Positions 8,312-16,928 of a DNA stretch of 64,000 nt are shown here, one piece after another. The DNA comes from Enemella dayhoffiae (lineage in GTDB: Bacteria; Actinomycetota; Actinomycetes; Propionibacteriales; Propionibacteriaceae), in assembly GCF_002250625.1 (NCBI RefSeq), contig NZ_NMVQ01000045.1:1-64000 (forward strand), in the 5' to 3' direction. Numbering within the stretch: position 1 is the first letter of the stretch; every line of letters starts with the position of its first letter. The notes beneath the pieces were generated by a model, which saw only the letters and a list, made by a program, of their open reading frames with translations, had not been told where the DNA came from and searched no databases. The translations under genes and the position numbers were made by a program.

Positions 8312-9928
8312 TCAGTGGTTGATCGCGCCGTGGGCTCCGGCACCGGTCATCGAGCGCACCTCCATCTCGGCGGAGATCGCGGTGTTGTCCTCCTTGCTGA
8401 GCACCGAGCCGAGCCAGCCGAGAAAGAAGCCGATCGGCACCGACACGATCGCCGGGTTGTCCAGCGGGAACCAGGCGAAATGCAGGTTGGGGAACATCGC
8501 GCTGGCGAGCGGCTTGGTGTCGCCGATCATCCCCGAGACCGCCGGGGAGAAGATGATCAGCACCAGCGCCGAGATCAGCCCGCCCCAGATCGACCACACC
8601 GAGCCCTGGGTCTTGAAGTTCTTCCAGTACAGCGAATAGAGGATCGACGGCAGGTTTGCACTGGCCGCGATGGCGAAGGCGAGCGAGACCAGGAAGGCGA
8701 TGTTCATGCTCTTCGCCGCGATCCCGCCGAGGATCGACAGGATGCCGATCACCAACACGGTGTAGCGCGCCACCCGCACCTCCTGGGCCGGTTCGGCGTT
8801 GCCGTGCTTGATCACCGAGTTGTAGATGTCGTGTGCGAACGACGCCGAGGCGGTGATGGTCAGACCGGCCACCACGGCCAGGATCGTGGCGAAGGCGACA
8901 CCGGCGATGATCGCCAGCAGCACCGTCCCGCCGAGGGCGTACGCCAACGCCGGCGCGGCCGCGTTCGCCTTGCCGGGCAGGGCGTTGATGGCGTCCTTGC
9001 CGACGAGCGCCGCCGCCCCATAACCGATCACGATCGTCATCAGATAGAACGCGCCGATCAGCCCGATCGCCCAGGTGACCGACTTGCGGGCCTCCTTGGC
9101 GGTCGGCACGGTATAGAAGCGCATCAGCACGTGCGGCAGGCCGGCCGCGCCGAGCACCAGCGCCAGCGACAGCGAGATGAACCCCAGCTTGTTGGTGCCA
9201 TAGCGGCCCATCGGCTGGATCAGCGCCTCGCCGGTTCCAGCCTTGACCGCGTTGACCCGGTCGATCGCCGACTGGATCACGCTGGACAGGTTGAACCCAT
9301 AGAGCGCCAACACCCAGATGGTCATCACGAGCACGCCGCCGACCAGCAGCACGGCTTTGATCATCTGCACCCAGGTGGTGCCCTTCATGCCGCCGATCAG
9401 CACGTAGGCGATCATCAGCAGCCCGACGATGGCGATCACGATGTTCTGCGCCATGTCGCCCTGTACGCCGAGCAGCAGGTTCACCAGTCCACCGGCGCCC
9501 GCCATCTGGGCCAGCAGATAGAAGAAGGAGACCAGCAACGTGGACACCGCGGCGGCCATGCGTACCGGACGCTGCTTCATCCGGAACGACAGCACGTCCG
9601 CCATCGTGTAGCGACCGGTGTTGCGCAGCGGCTCGGCGACCAGCAGCAGCGCCACCAGCCAGGCCACCAGGAAGCCGATCGAATAGAGCAGACCGTCATA
9701 GCCATAGAGCGCCACCGCGCCGGCGATGCCGAGGAAGGAGGCCGCCGACAGGTAGTCACCGGCGATCGCCAGACCGTTCTGCCGGCCGCTGAACTGGGCG
9801 CCGCCGGTGTAGAAGTCACCGGCCCGCTTGCGCCCGCCGGTGGACACCCGGATCACGATGAACAGTGTGACCACCACGAACGCGGCGAAGATCGCGATGT
9901 TGACGATCGGGTTGCCAAGGGTGTTCAT
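8312..9928 (-). CDS. Cation/acetate-type solute symporter (SSS family, ActP/MctC-like)
   Basis: This integral membrane transporter has about 13 hydrophobic segments (538 aa) and the sodium:solute symporter signature near GGAQFSGRQNGLAIAGDYLS and ASFLGIAGAVALYGYDG. ActP/MctC members import acetate, propionate or pyruvate with a cation. The partner DUF485 gene directly upstream (ATGA overlap, 9925-9928) is the classic yjcH-actP arrangement and supports the monocarboxylate assignment. Exact substrate is not readable from sequence. Confidence 0.92.
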   Translation of the reverse strand: MNTLGNPIVNIAIFAAFVVVTLFIVIRVSTGGRKRAGDFYTGGAQFSGRQNGLAIAGDYLSAASFLGIAGAVALYGYDGLLYSIGFLVAWLVALLLVAEPLRNTGRYTMADVLSFRMKQRPVRMAAAVSTLLVSFFYLLAQMAGAGGLVNLLLGVQGDMAQNIVIAIVGLLMIAYVLIGGMKGTTWVQMIKAVLLVGGVLVMTIWVLALYGFNLSSVIQSAIDRVNAVKAGTGEALIQPMGRYGTNKLGFISLSLALVLGAAGLPHVLMRFYTVPTAKEARKSVTWAIGLIGAFYLMTIVIGYGAAALVGKDAINALPGKANAAAPALAYALGGTVLLAIIAGVAFATILAVVAGLTITASASFAHDIYNSVIKHGNAEPAQEVRVARYTVLVIGILSILGGIAAKSMNIAFLVSLAFAIAASANLPSILYSLYWKNFKTQGSVWSIWGGLISALVLIIFSPAVSGMIGDTKPLASAMFPNLHFAWFPLDNPAIVSVPIGFFLGWLGSVLSKEDNTAISAEMEVRSMTGAGAHGAINH

Positions 9929-10326
9929 GCGGCGCCTCCGCTCTCCAGTTGGTCCTTCAGTCGCGTCGCAGCCGGGTCCAGGGACTTGTTGGCGTGCCGG
10001 ATGTACAGCCAGGTGATGACGAAGGTGGAGACGAACTGCAGGATGCCGAGCACCAGCCCGTAGGTGATCGCCGAGCCGCCGATCCGGTGCGACATGAACC
10101 CCTCGGCATAGCAGGACAGCAGCACGTACAGGAAGTACCAGACGATGAAGAACACCGTCATCGGGAACGCGAACCGGCGGAAACGGGAGCGGAGGTCCGC
10201 GAACTCGCTGCTGTTGGCGACCTCGACGAACGCGTCAGAGGTCGGTTGGACCCGGGATGCGCCGCCGGACGCGGCCGGTGGGACCTCGCCGGCGGGTTCG
10301 CCGCCGGTCGGTCTGCTGTCGCTCAT
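9925..10326 (-). CDS. DUF485 small membrane protein (YjcH-like partner of ActP)
   Basis: The protein has 133 aa. A disordered, Pro/Ser-rich cytoplasmic N-terminus of about 45 residues is followed by the DUF485 core: LRSRFRRFAFPMTVFFIVWY (helix 1), then SAITYGLVLGILQFVSTFVI (helix 2), and WLYIRHANKSLDPAA. The ATG at 10326 was chosen with GGAGG just upstream. It overlaps the symporter start by 4 nt (ATGA), so the two are translationally coupled. Related proteins sit in the membrane next to acetate permeases, but their biochemical role is not settled. Confidence 0.9.
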   Translation of the reverse strand: MSDSRPTGGEPAGEVPPAASGGASRVQPTSDAFVEVANSSEFADLRSRFRRFAFPMTVFFIVWYFLYVLLSCYAEGFMSHRIGGSAITYGLVLGILQFVSTFVITWLYIRHANKSLDPAATRLKDQLESGGAA

Positions 10327-10453
10327 GGAGCCTCCAGTGATCGGGCCGCTCGACCGTGAGCAGCCAATGCCCAAAACATGACACAGGTCACACCAGAATG
10401 TGAGCCGAAGCCCCGGAGGCGATCACGAATCGTTACGTGGTGGCGTACCGCGG

Positions 10454-11305
10454 TCAGCGGAAGATGATCGTCCGCGCTCCGTCGAGCAGGACGCGCCGTT
10501 CGGCGTACAGCTTGACCGCCTGGGTGAGGGTCCGCGATTCCTCGTCCTGGCCGATCGCGACCAGGTCGGCGGGGGAGCGGGTGTGGTCCACCCGGACCAC
10601 GTTCTGCTCGATGATCGGTCCCTCGTCCAGGTCGGAGGTGACGAAGTGGGCGGTGGCGCCGATCAGCTTCACCCCACGGGCGTGCGCCTGGCGGTACGGG
10701 TTGGCGCCCTTGAACCCCGGCAGGAACGAGTGGTGGATGTTGATCGCCCGCCCGGCCAGCGCCGCGCACAGCTCCGGCGACAGGATCTGCATGTAGCGGG
10801 CCAGGACCACGAGCTCGATCTGGTGTTCCTCGACCACCTCCAGCACCCGCTGCTCGAACGCCGCCTTGGTTTCCGGCAGCACCGCGTGGTGTTCCAGGGG
10901 TACGCCGTAGAAGCCGGTCAGCTCCGCCAGATCGGGGTGGTTGGCCAGCACCAGCGGGATCTGCACCGGCAGCCAGCCCGAGCGCTGCCGAAACAGCAGG
11001 TCGTTGAGGCAGTGCGCCGCCTTGGAGGCGAGGACGAGGGTACGCAGCGGGCGCCCGACCTCGTCCAGCTGCCACTCGGCCGCCAGCTCGTCGGTCAGCG
11101 CGTCCAGCGCCCGCTCCAGCTCGGCCCGGTCGACCGCCGACTCCACCTGCAGGCGCATGAAGAATCGCCCGTCGGTGTTGGAGAACTGCTGCAGCTCGGT
11201 GATGTTGCCGTGGGCCGACACCACCGCCCCGGAGACGGCGTGCACGATCCCGGGCCGGTCGTCGCAGACGAGGGTGATCACCCACTGCTGGTTGCTGGAA
11301 CTCAC
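10454..11305 (-). CDS. purU: Formyltetrahydrofolate deformylase
   Basis: PurU hydrolyses 10-formyl-THF to formate and THF and balances one-carbon pools (283 aa, usual length). The N-terminal ACT domain (WVITLVCDDRPGIVHAVSGA) is a regulatory glycine/methionine-sensing domain in the family. The C-terminal formyltransferase fold shows the catalytic block AINIHHSFLPGFKGANPYRQA and the conserved Asp in HFVTSDLDEGPIIEQ. The GTG start is preceded by TAAGGT 6 nt upstream and no separate leader, so a leaderless transcript is likely. It stands alone between the DUF485 gene and a lipoprotein gene. Confidence 0.95.
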   Translation of the reverse strand: MSSSNQQWVITLVCDDRPGIVHAVSGAVVSAHGNITELQQFSNTDGRFFMRLQVESAVDRAELERALDALTDELAAEWQLDEVGRPLRTLVLASKAAHCLNDLLFRQRSGWLPVQIPLVLANHPDLAELTGFYGVPLEHHAVLPETKAAFEQRVLEVVEEHQIELVVLARYMQILSPELCAALAGRAINIHHSFLPGFKGANPYRQAHARGVKLIGATAHFVTSDLDEGPIIEQNVVRVDHTRSPADLVAIGQDEESRTLTQAVKLYAERRVLLDGARTIIFR

Positions 11306-11311
11306 CGGTCC

Positions 11312-11317
11312 ACCTTA
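11312..11317 (-). promoter_or_regulatory. Leaderless -10 box of purU
   Basis: TAAGGT on the minus strand ends 6 nt before the GTG start, so transcription would begin at or next to the start codon. Confidence 0.5.
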
Positions 11318-11328
11318 GGGGCACATCA

Positions 11329-11925
11329 TCAGTTGGCCGGCGCAGGCAGCGGCACCTCGCCGACCTTGTTGCCCAACTCGTCGTTGATCACGATCGTGAT
11401 CGGGCCCGGCGGGGCGTCGAAGCTGACGACCCCGGCCCACCAGTCTCCGGGTTTCAGCTCCCGCGAGGAGAGCACCGGCTCGTTGCCGTCGCTGCCCATC
11501 GTCGGGGTCAGCGGTGCCTGGTTGGGGGCCACCGCCGCGAAATAGAGCGGGTTGACCAGCACCTTCCCCTCGCGGGCGGTGACCAGCACGTCCAGCACCA
11601 GATAGCGGCCAGTGGGCGGCGCCGAGTTGGGCCCGTTTCCGGTGCGCTGCCAGGAGAACGTCTTGATCTGCAGGCTGGCCGCGCCCTGTTGCAGCTTGTA
11701 GTCCACCGGTGCCGGGCCCGGCAGCAGCACGCGGTTCTCGGTCGGCGTGGCCGTGGGGGTGGGGGTACGCCGGGGAGTCGGCGTGAGCGGCGCGACCGAG
11801 GCCCGGGTGGCCGAGGCGACCGAGGTGGGCCGGCCGACGGCCGTCGCTCCACCGCCGCACCCGCAGAGCAGCAGCACGGCAGCCGAAACGGTCCCGACGA
11901 TGGTTCGGGTGGCGGTGCGGTGCAT
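11329..11925 (-). CDS. Putative secreted lipoprotein of unknown function
   Basis: This 198-aa protein has a lipoprotein signal: a basic N-terminus, hydrophobic TIVGTVSAAVLLL, then the lipobox LLCG-C with the lipidated Cys near residue 23. A Thr/Pro-rich linker (TPTPRRTPTPTATPT) leads to a beta-rich domain of about 130 residues. This resembles the DUF4352/telomeric-repeat-like immunoglobulin folds (YLVLDVLVTAREGKVLVNPL; WAGVVSFDAPPGPITIVIND). The ATG at 11925 was preferred to an upstream ATG at 11952 because it gives a standard signal peptide. No catalytic motif is visible. Confidence 0.75.
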   Translation of the reverse strand: MHRTATRTIVGTVSAAVLLLCGCGGGATAVGRPTSVASATRASVAPLTPTPRRTPTPTATPTENRVLLPGPAPVDYKLQQGAASLQIKTFSWQRTGNGPNSAPPTGRYLVLDVLVTAREGKVLVNPLYFAAVAPNQAPLTPTMGSDGNEPVLSSRELKPGDWWAGVVSFDAPPGPITIVINDELGNKVGEVPLPAPAN

Positions 11926-12002
11926 CGTTCGAGTGTGCCACCGTCGGAGCATCGATGACTCGGCGACGGGCCGTGACTGGGTGATCAGTCGTGGTCGATC
12001 GG

Positions 12003-13169
12003 TCAGTCCTGGCCGAACAGGTCGCGCGTGTACACCTTGTCGACCACGTCGGCCAGCGCCTCGGACGGGCGGTTGGCGACGATCACGTCGGCCCGCGACT
12101 TGAAGTCGGCCAGGTCGGTGACCACCTCGGAGTTGAAGAACTCGTCGGCCTCGAGGGTCGGTTCATAGACGATCACCGGGACCCCCTTGGCCTTGATCCG
12201 CTTCATCACCCCCTGCACCGAGGAGGACCGGAAGTTGTCCGAGCCGGCCTTCATGGTGAGCCGGTAGATGCCGACCACCTCCGGCCCGCGAGCCAGGATG
12301 TCGGTGGCGATGAAGTCCTTGCGGGTGGTGTTGGAGTCGACGATCGCGCGAATCAGGTTCTGCGGCACCTCGGAATAGTTCGCCAGCAGCTGCCGGGTGT
12401 CCTTGGGCAGGCAATAGCCGCCATAACCGAACGACGGATTGTTGTAGTGGTTGCCGATCCGCGGATCGAGGCCCACGCCGTCAATGATCTGGCGGGTGTC
12501 CAGGCCATGGTTGGCGGCATAGGTGTCGAGTTCGTTGAAATAGGCGACCCGCATCGCCAGATAGGTGTTGGCGAACAGCTTGATCGCCTCGGCCTCGGTG
12601 GATCCGGTGAACAGCACCGGCACGTCGTCGTCCTCGGCCGCCTCGACCAGCAGCTCGGCGAACCGGTGCGCCGATTCGGTGTCGCTGCCGACCACGATCC
12701 GCGACGGGTGCAGGTTGTCGAACACGGCCCGCCCCTCGCGCAGGAATTCGGGTGAGAACATCAGTTCCAGACCGGGGTGTCGCTCGCGCAGTTCGCGGGT
12801 GTGGCCGACCGGCACCGTCGACTTCACCACCACCGTCGCGGCCGGGTGCTGCTCGGCCACGGCCGCGACCACCGCGTCCACGCTGGAGGTGTCGAAATAG
12901 TTGGCGTCCGGGTCATAGTTCGTCGGCGTCGCCACCACCACGATCTCCGCGTCGGCGTACGCCTCAGCGGGCTCGGCGGTCGCCCGCAGGTCCAGCCCGC
13001 CGCCGGCGAGCAGCTCGGACAGCTCGGGGTCGGCGATCGGGGAGCGGCCGCCGTTGACCGTGGCCACCCGCTCGGCGTCGATGTCCAGCGCCGTCACCCG
13101 GTGGCGCCGGGCCAGCAGTGCCGCCAGGGACATCCCGACATAGCCGAGTCCGACCACAGTGATCCGCAT
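12003..13169 (-). CDS. UDP-glucose 6-dehydrogenase
   Basis: It oxidises UDP-glucose (or a related UDP-sugar) to the uronic acid with two NAD+ (388 aa, the short form also seen in enterobacterial Ugd). The NAD motif is [18 protein letters not shown]. The catalytic cysteine lies in [23 protein letters not shown]-binding C-terminal domain follows ([18 protein letters not shown]). The ATG at 13169 begins exactly at the Rossmann fold, and TATGGT lies 6 nt upstream, which suggests a leaderless transcript. The product would feed capsule or cell-wall polysaccharide synthesis. No glycosyltransferase genes are adjacent, so the pathway is not defined here. Confidence 0.95.
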   Translation of the reverse strand: MRITVVGLGYVGMSLAALLARRHRVTALDIDAERVATVNGGRSPIADPELSELLAGGGLDLRATAEPAEAYADAEIVVVATPTNYDPDANYFDTSSVDAVVAAVAEQHPAATVVVKSTVPVGHTRELRERHPGLELMFSPEFLREGRAVFDNLHPSRIVVGSDTESAHRFAELLVEAAEDDDVPVLFTGSTEAEAIKLFANTYLAMRVAYFNELDTYAANHGLDTRQIIDGVGLDPRIGNHYNNPSFGYGGYCLPKDTRQLLANYSEVPQNLIRAIVDSNTTRKDFIATDILARGPEVVGIYRLTMKAGSDNFRSSSVQGVMKRIKAKGVPVIVYEPTLEADEFFNSEVVTDLADFKSRADVIVANRPSEALADVVDKVYTRDLFGQD

Positions 13170-13175
13170 GGGCGC

Positions 13176-13181
13176 ACCATA
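13176..13181 (-). promoter_or_regulatory. Leaderless -10 box of the UDP-glucose dehydrogenase gene
   Basis: TATGGT on the minus strand lies 6 nt before the ATG, a close match to TATAAT placed for a leaderless mRNA. Confidence 0.55.
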
Positions 13182-13204
13182 TCCGGGGTGTGGTGAACGG
13201 ACGG

Positions 13205-14329
13205 TTACGCGATCCGGGAGAACGCCAGCAGGTCGGTCCGGGACCCGTTGCGCAGCCGTTCGGCACCGGTCATCGACCCGGTCTCGGTGAACCCGGCCGC
13301 CCGCGCCACGGCGGCCGAGGCGACGTTGTCGCGGGCGCAGCGGACGGTCAGCGCCTGGTGCGGGCCGTCGACGCCGAGCGCGAAATCGGCCACCCGGCGT
13401 ACCGCCGCGGAGGTGACACCCCGGCCGCGGGCGTCGGGGTGCGCCCAGTAGCCCAGCTCGCCCGTGCCGGCGTCGTCGGTCAGCCGGAACAGCGTCACCG
13501 CCCCCAGGCAGCGGTCGTCGTCGGTGGCGGTGACGCACCAGGTCCACTGGTCGTGCCGGGAGTCGCCCTCGCGGCACCAGTCCACGAACTGTCGGGCCGC
13601 GGGCAGGTCATAGGGGGCGGGCAGTTGCGGCATCCACCGCTGGGTCAGCGGATCGTCGCACCCCTCGACGATCCGCGGCAGGTCGGCCTCGGTGAACGCG
13701 CGCAGCCGCAACCCGTCGGTTTCGAGGGTGGGCATCCGGGGTACGCCACCCCGCGGGTCGTCGGTGGTCAGCGTCGCCAGCCAGCAGTCCCGCAGCTCAC
13801 CGCGCTGCGGGGCGTACGCCCGCAGGGGCGCGGCGAACCGGAAGCCGAGGCTCTCGGCCAGCCAGCGCGAGGGCCAGTTGCCCGCGTACGCCAGCCAGAC
13901 CAGGCTCCGCTGGCCACCGGGGCCGAACGCCCAGTCAACCACCATCCGGCAGGCAGCCGCCATGATCCCGCGGCCTCGGGCACCCGGCCATGCGGCGAGA
14001 CCGAACTCGGCCCGGGCGGGGCCGGTCAGCCGCAGGTCGATCGTGCCGCAATAGCGGCGTACGCCGTCCACCTCGGCCTCGACCGCCCAGGCGATCAGTC
14101 TCCCCGCCGCCACCTCCCCGCGGAGGTGCTCATCGACGAACCAGCGGGCATCGGCCTCGGCATAGGGCACCGGGACCGTGGTCCAGCGGATCGACTCGGG
14201 GTCGCGGCACTGTTCCACCATCCCGGGCAGGTCGGCGTCGGTGTGGGCGCGCAGGGTGATCCCGCGCTCGGTGTCGAACAGGGTGGGGATGTCGTCTGGC
14301 CAGCGGGGCGTGGCGGGGTTCGCGGGCAT
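13205..14329 (-). CDS. Tandem GNAT (RimJ/RimL-type) acetyltransferase
   Basis: This 374-aa protein has two GNAT domains in a row. Domain 1 (residues about 20-185) has [20 protein letters not shown] at its start and the acetyl-CoA loop [20 protein letters not shown]. Domain 2 (about 200-374) has [20 protein letters not shown] and [21 protein letters not shown]. The R-G-R-G loops in both domains look able to bind acetyl-CoA. The matching starts of the domains show an internal duplication. Members act on protein N-termini, small amines or antibiotics. The target here is unknown. It is divergent from the CNNM gene. Confidence 0.9.
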   Translation of the reverse strand: MPANPATPRWPDDIPTLFDTERGITLRAHTDADLPGMVEQCRDPESIRWTTVPVPYAEADARWFVDEHLRGEVAAGRLIAWAVEAEVDGVRRYCGTIDLRLTGPARAEFGLAAWPGARGRGIMAAACRMVVDWAFGPGGQRSLVWLAYAGNWPSRWLAESLGFRFAAPLRAYAPQRGELRDCWLATLTTDDPRGGVPRMPTLETDGLRLRAFTEADLPRIVEGCDDPLTQRWMPQLPAPYDLPAARQFVDWCREGDSRHDQWTWCVTATDDDRCLGAVTLFRLTDDAGTGELGYWAHPDARGRGVTSAAVRRVADFALGVDGPHQALTVRCARDNVASAAVARAAGFTETGSMTGAERLRNGSRTDLLAFSRIA

Positions 14330-14444
14330 GTCCGAGATTCAATCGCATCGCGGCAACCCGCTTTCCGTATCCTTGGCCCATGATCAGCGATCAGGAGTGC
14401 CATAGACCCGTGCCCGCCGCCCGTCCGGGTGAGGGGTTGGCCTC

Positions 14445-15797
14445 GTGCTGACCGACATCCTGCTGATCTTCATCTTCATCGTGATCGGCGGCATCTTCGC
14501 CGGTGCCGAGATGGCGCTGGTGTCGCTGCGCGACAGCCAGATCAAGCAGCTGGCGCACCGCGGCAAGCGCGGCGCCACGGTGGCCCGGCTGGCGGCCAAC
14601 CCGAACATGTTCCTCTCCGCGGTGCAGGTCGGGGTGACCCTTTCGGGCTTCCTGTCCTCGGCCTTCGGCGGCGCCACCCTGGCGGCGGCACTGGCTCCCC
14701 AGCTGACCCGCGCCGGACTGCCACCCAACGCCGCCAACCTGGTCGCGCTGGTGCTGATCACGATCGTCATCTCCTATTTCTCGATCGTGCTGTCCGAGCT
14801 CACCGCCAAGCGGCTGGCGATGCAGCGGGCCGAGGGGTTCGCGCTCGCGCTGGCGCCGATGGTGAACGGGATCGCCACGGTGCTGAAGCCGGTGATCTGG
14901 TTCCTCGGGGTTTCCACGAACGTCGCGGTGCGGGTGCTCGGTGGCGACCCGCGGGCGTCCCGTGAGGAGGTCACCGACGAGGAGATCCGCTCGATGGTCG
15001 CCGGCTCGCAGACCCTGGGTGATGTCGAGCGGCAGATCGTGGACGACGTGTTCGACGCGGGGGAGCGGTCGCTGCGCGAGGTGATGATCCCGCGTACCGA
15101 GGTCGACTTCCTGGAAGGTGACCTGCCGGCCTACAAGGCGGTGCGGCTGATGGCCGACGCCCCGCACAGCCGCTATCCGGTGATGCGCGACGGTGCGGAC
15201 GACATCGCGGGATTCGTGCACGTGCGGGATCTGTTCGATCCGGACGTGGCGACCCGCTCGACCCCGGTGATCGAGTTCGTACGCCCGGTGCTCGCCCTGC
15301 CCGAGACGGTGAAGGTGCTGCGCGCGCTGAGCGAGATGCGCCGCAACGCCGCGCACCTGGCGATCGTGCGCGACGAATACGGCGGGACCGCCGGCATCGT
15401 CACCATGGAGGACCTGGTCGAGGAACTGGTCGGCGACATCACCGACGAATACGACGTGGTCGCCGAGGAGACGATCACCACGGTGCACGAGCGCGAGCTG
15501 GACGGGCTGTTGTCGCTGGAGGACTTCGCCGACGAGACCGGGCTGAGTCTGGACGAGGGCCCCTATGACACGTTGGCCGGCTGGTTCATGGCCCGGCGCG
15601 GTCAGCTGCCGGTGGTCGGCGCCGAGCTCGAGGCCGAGCTGATCCCGGTGGAGCAGGCCGAGTCCGAGGAGCCGATCGCCGAGCGGTTCTCCTTCACCGT
15701 GACCGAGCTCGACGGCCGCCGCGCCGCCCGCATCCTGATGAAGCGCCTCGATCCCACGCTCCCTGACCCGGCCGAGGTAGACCCCAACGTTCCCTGA
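14445..15797 (+). CDS. CNNM/CorC-family membrane protein (hemolysin-like)
   Basis: This 450-aa membrane protein starts with a DUF21/CNNM transmembrane domain of four helices (LTDILLIFIFIVIGGIFAGA, AEMALVSLRDSQ). Two CBS domains follow (VMIPRTEVDFLEGD; FVRPVLALPETVKVLRALSE), and it ends in a CorC/HlyC transporter-associated domain (LDGLLSLEDFADETGL). Family members are linked to Mg2+/Co2+ homeostasis; hemolysin is a historical name only. The GTG start has GAGGGG upstream. The stop codon TGA at 15795-15797 lies inside a repeat sequence, so the last residues (NVP) are supplied by that repeat. Confidence 0.92.
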   Translation: MLTDILLIFIFIVIGGIFAGAEMALVSLRDSQIKQLAHRGKRGATVARLAANPNMFLSAVQVGVTLSGFLSSAFGGATLAAALAPQLTRAGLPPNAANLVALVLITIVISYFSIVLSELTAKRLAMQRAEGFALALAPMVNGIATVLKPVIWFLGVSTNVAVRVLGGDPRASREEVTDEEIRSMVAGSQTLGDVERQIVDDVFDAGERSLREVMIPRTEVDFLEGDLPAYKAVRLMADAPHSRYPVMRDGADDIAGFVHVRDLFDPDVATRSTPVIEFVRPVLALPETVKVLRALSEMRRNAAHLAIVRDEYGGTAGIVTMEDLVEELVGDITDEYDVVAEETITTVHERELDGLLSLEDFADETGLSLDEGPYDTLAGWFMARRGQLPVVGAELEAELIPVEQAESEEPIAERFSFTVTELDGRRAARILMKRLDPTLPDPAEVDPNVP

Positions 15798-15844
15798 GCC
15801 TGTCGAAGGGAACCCGGCCAACGTTCCCTGAGCCTGTCGAAGGG
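15786..15844. repeat. Two direct copies of AACGTTCCCTGAGCCTGTCG repeat
   Basis: A 25-bp sequence (AACGTTCCCTGAGCCTGTCG then AAGGG) is at 15786-15810 and again, identical, at 15820-15844. The first copy contains the stop codon of the CNNM gene. The 14-bp core TGAGCCTGTCGAAG is the same as in the E2 linker at 1539-1642. Confidence 0.88.
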
Positions 15845-15881
15845 CCAATCGATTGGCGACGCGTACACCCGACGCAGCAGA

Positions 15882-16910
15882 ATGACCCCCATGCAGAACG
15901 CCAAGCCTCGAGCCCTCTCCCTCGCCCAGTCCACCGCCGATTCGATGCACCTGGGCAACTATCTGGGCGCGCTGCGGCAGTGGGTCGGGATGCAGGACGA
16001 GTTCGAGGCGTTCTTCGGCGTCGCCAACCTGCACTCGCTCAACGAAGGCCCCGACCCCGAAGTCCTGCGGGAGCGTACGCTGCGCACCGCCGCCCAGATC
16101 ATCGGCGCCGGCGTCGACCCCGAGAAGTCGGTGGTGTTCGTGCAGTCGCAGGTGCCCGAGCACACCCAGCTGATGTGGGTGCTGTCCTGCCTGACCGGGT
16201 TCGGCCGGGCCGAACGGATGACCCAGTTCAAGGACAAGGCCAGCAAACGCGGCACCGAGTCCACCAACGTCGGGCTGTTCACCTATCCGATCCTGATGGC
16301 CGCCGACATCCTGATCTATCAGGCCGACAAGGTTCCGGTGGGGGAGGACCAGCGCCAGCACCTGGAGCTGACCCGCGATCTGGCCGAGCGGTTCAACACC
16401 ACCTACGGCGAGACCTTCGTGGTGCCGCAGCCGCACATCCTGTCCTCGGTCGGCAAGATCCAGGACCTGCAGGATCCGACCGGCAAGATGTCCAAATCGT
16501 CCCCCTCGCCGAACGGCCGGATCGACCTGCTCGACGACCCCAAGGTCGTCACCAAGCGGTTCAAGTCCGCGGTCACCGACTCCGGCAGCGAGGTCCGCTT
16601 CGACGAGGCCGAGAAGCCGGGCGTGTCCAACCTGCTGAACATCCTGTCCGCGTTCACCGGTACGCCGATCCCGCAGCTGGAGCAGGACTTCGAGGGCAAG
16701 ATGTACGGCCACCTGAAGGTCGCGGTCGCCGAAACCGTCGCCGACGCCCTCGCCCCGATCCGCACCCGCACCCTCGAGCTGCTGGACGACCGGGCCGAGC
16801 TGCAGCGGATCCTGGACGACGGCGCCGAGCGGGCCCGCGTCGTGGCTGCGGCCACGATGACCGACGTCTATGACAGGATCGGGCTGCTGGCGGGCCCGAA
16901 GGGGGCTTGA
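15882..16910 (+). CDS. trpS: Tryptophanyl-tRNA synthetase
   Basis: This class I aminoacyl-tRNA synthetase charges tRNA-Trp (342 aa). The HIGH-type motif is MHLGNYLGALRQW and the KMSKS loop is PTGKMSKSSPSPNGRI. The tryptophan pocket block TYPILMAADILIYQADKVPVGEDQ is complete. The first motif reads ALSLAQSTADS where the family normally has a form like SGxQPTxD, so the usual Gly and Pro are replaced by Leu and Ser. ATGs at 15882 and 15891 are both possible and neither has a good ribosome site. It is followed 18 nt later by the phosphotransferase gene. Confidence 0.95.
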   Translation: MTPMQNAKPRALSLAQSTADSMHLGNYLGALRQWVGMQDEFEAFFGVANLHSLNEGPDPEVLRERTLRTAAQIIGAGVDPEKSVVFVQSQVPEHTQLMWVLSCLTGFGRAERMTQFKDKASKRGTESTNVGLFTYPILMAADILIYQADKVPVGEDQRQHLELTRDLAERFNTTYGETFVVPQPHILSSVGKIQDLQDPTGKMSKSSPSPNGRIDLLDDPKVVTKRFKSAVTDSGSEVRFDEAEKPGVSNLLNILSAFTGTPIPQLEQDFEGKMYGHLKVAVAETVADALAPIRTRTLELLDDRAELQRILDDGAERARVVAAATMTDVYDRIGLLAGPKGA

Positions 16911-16928
16911 ACGACCCGGAGAGAATGA

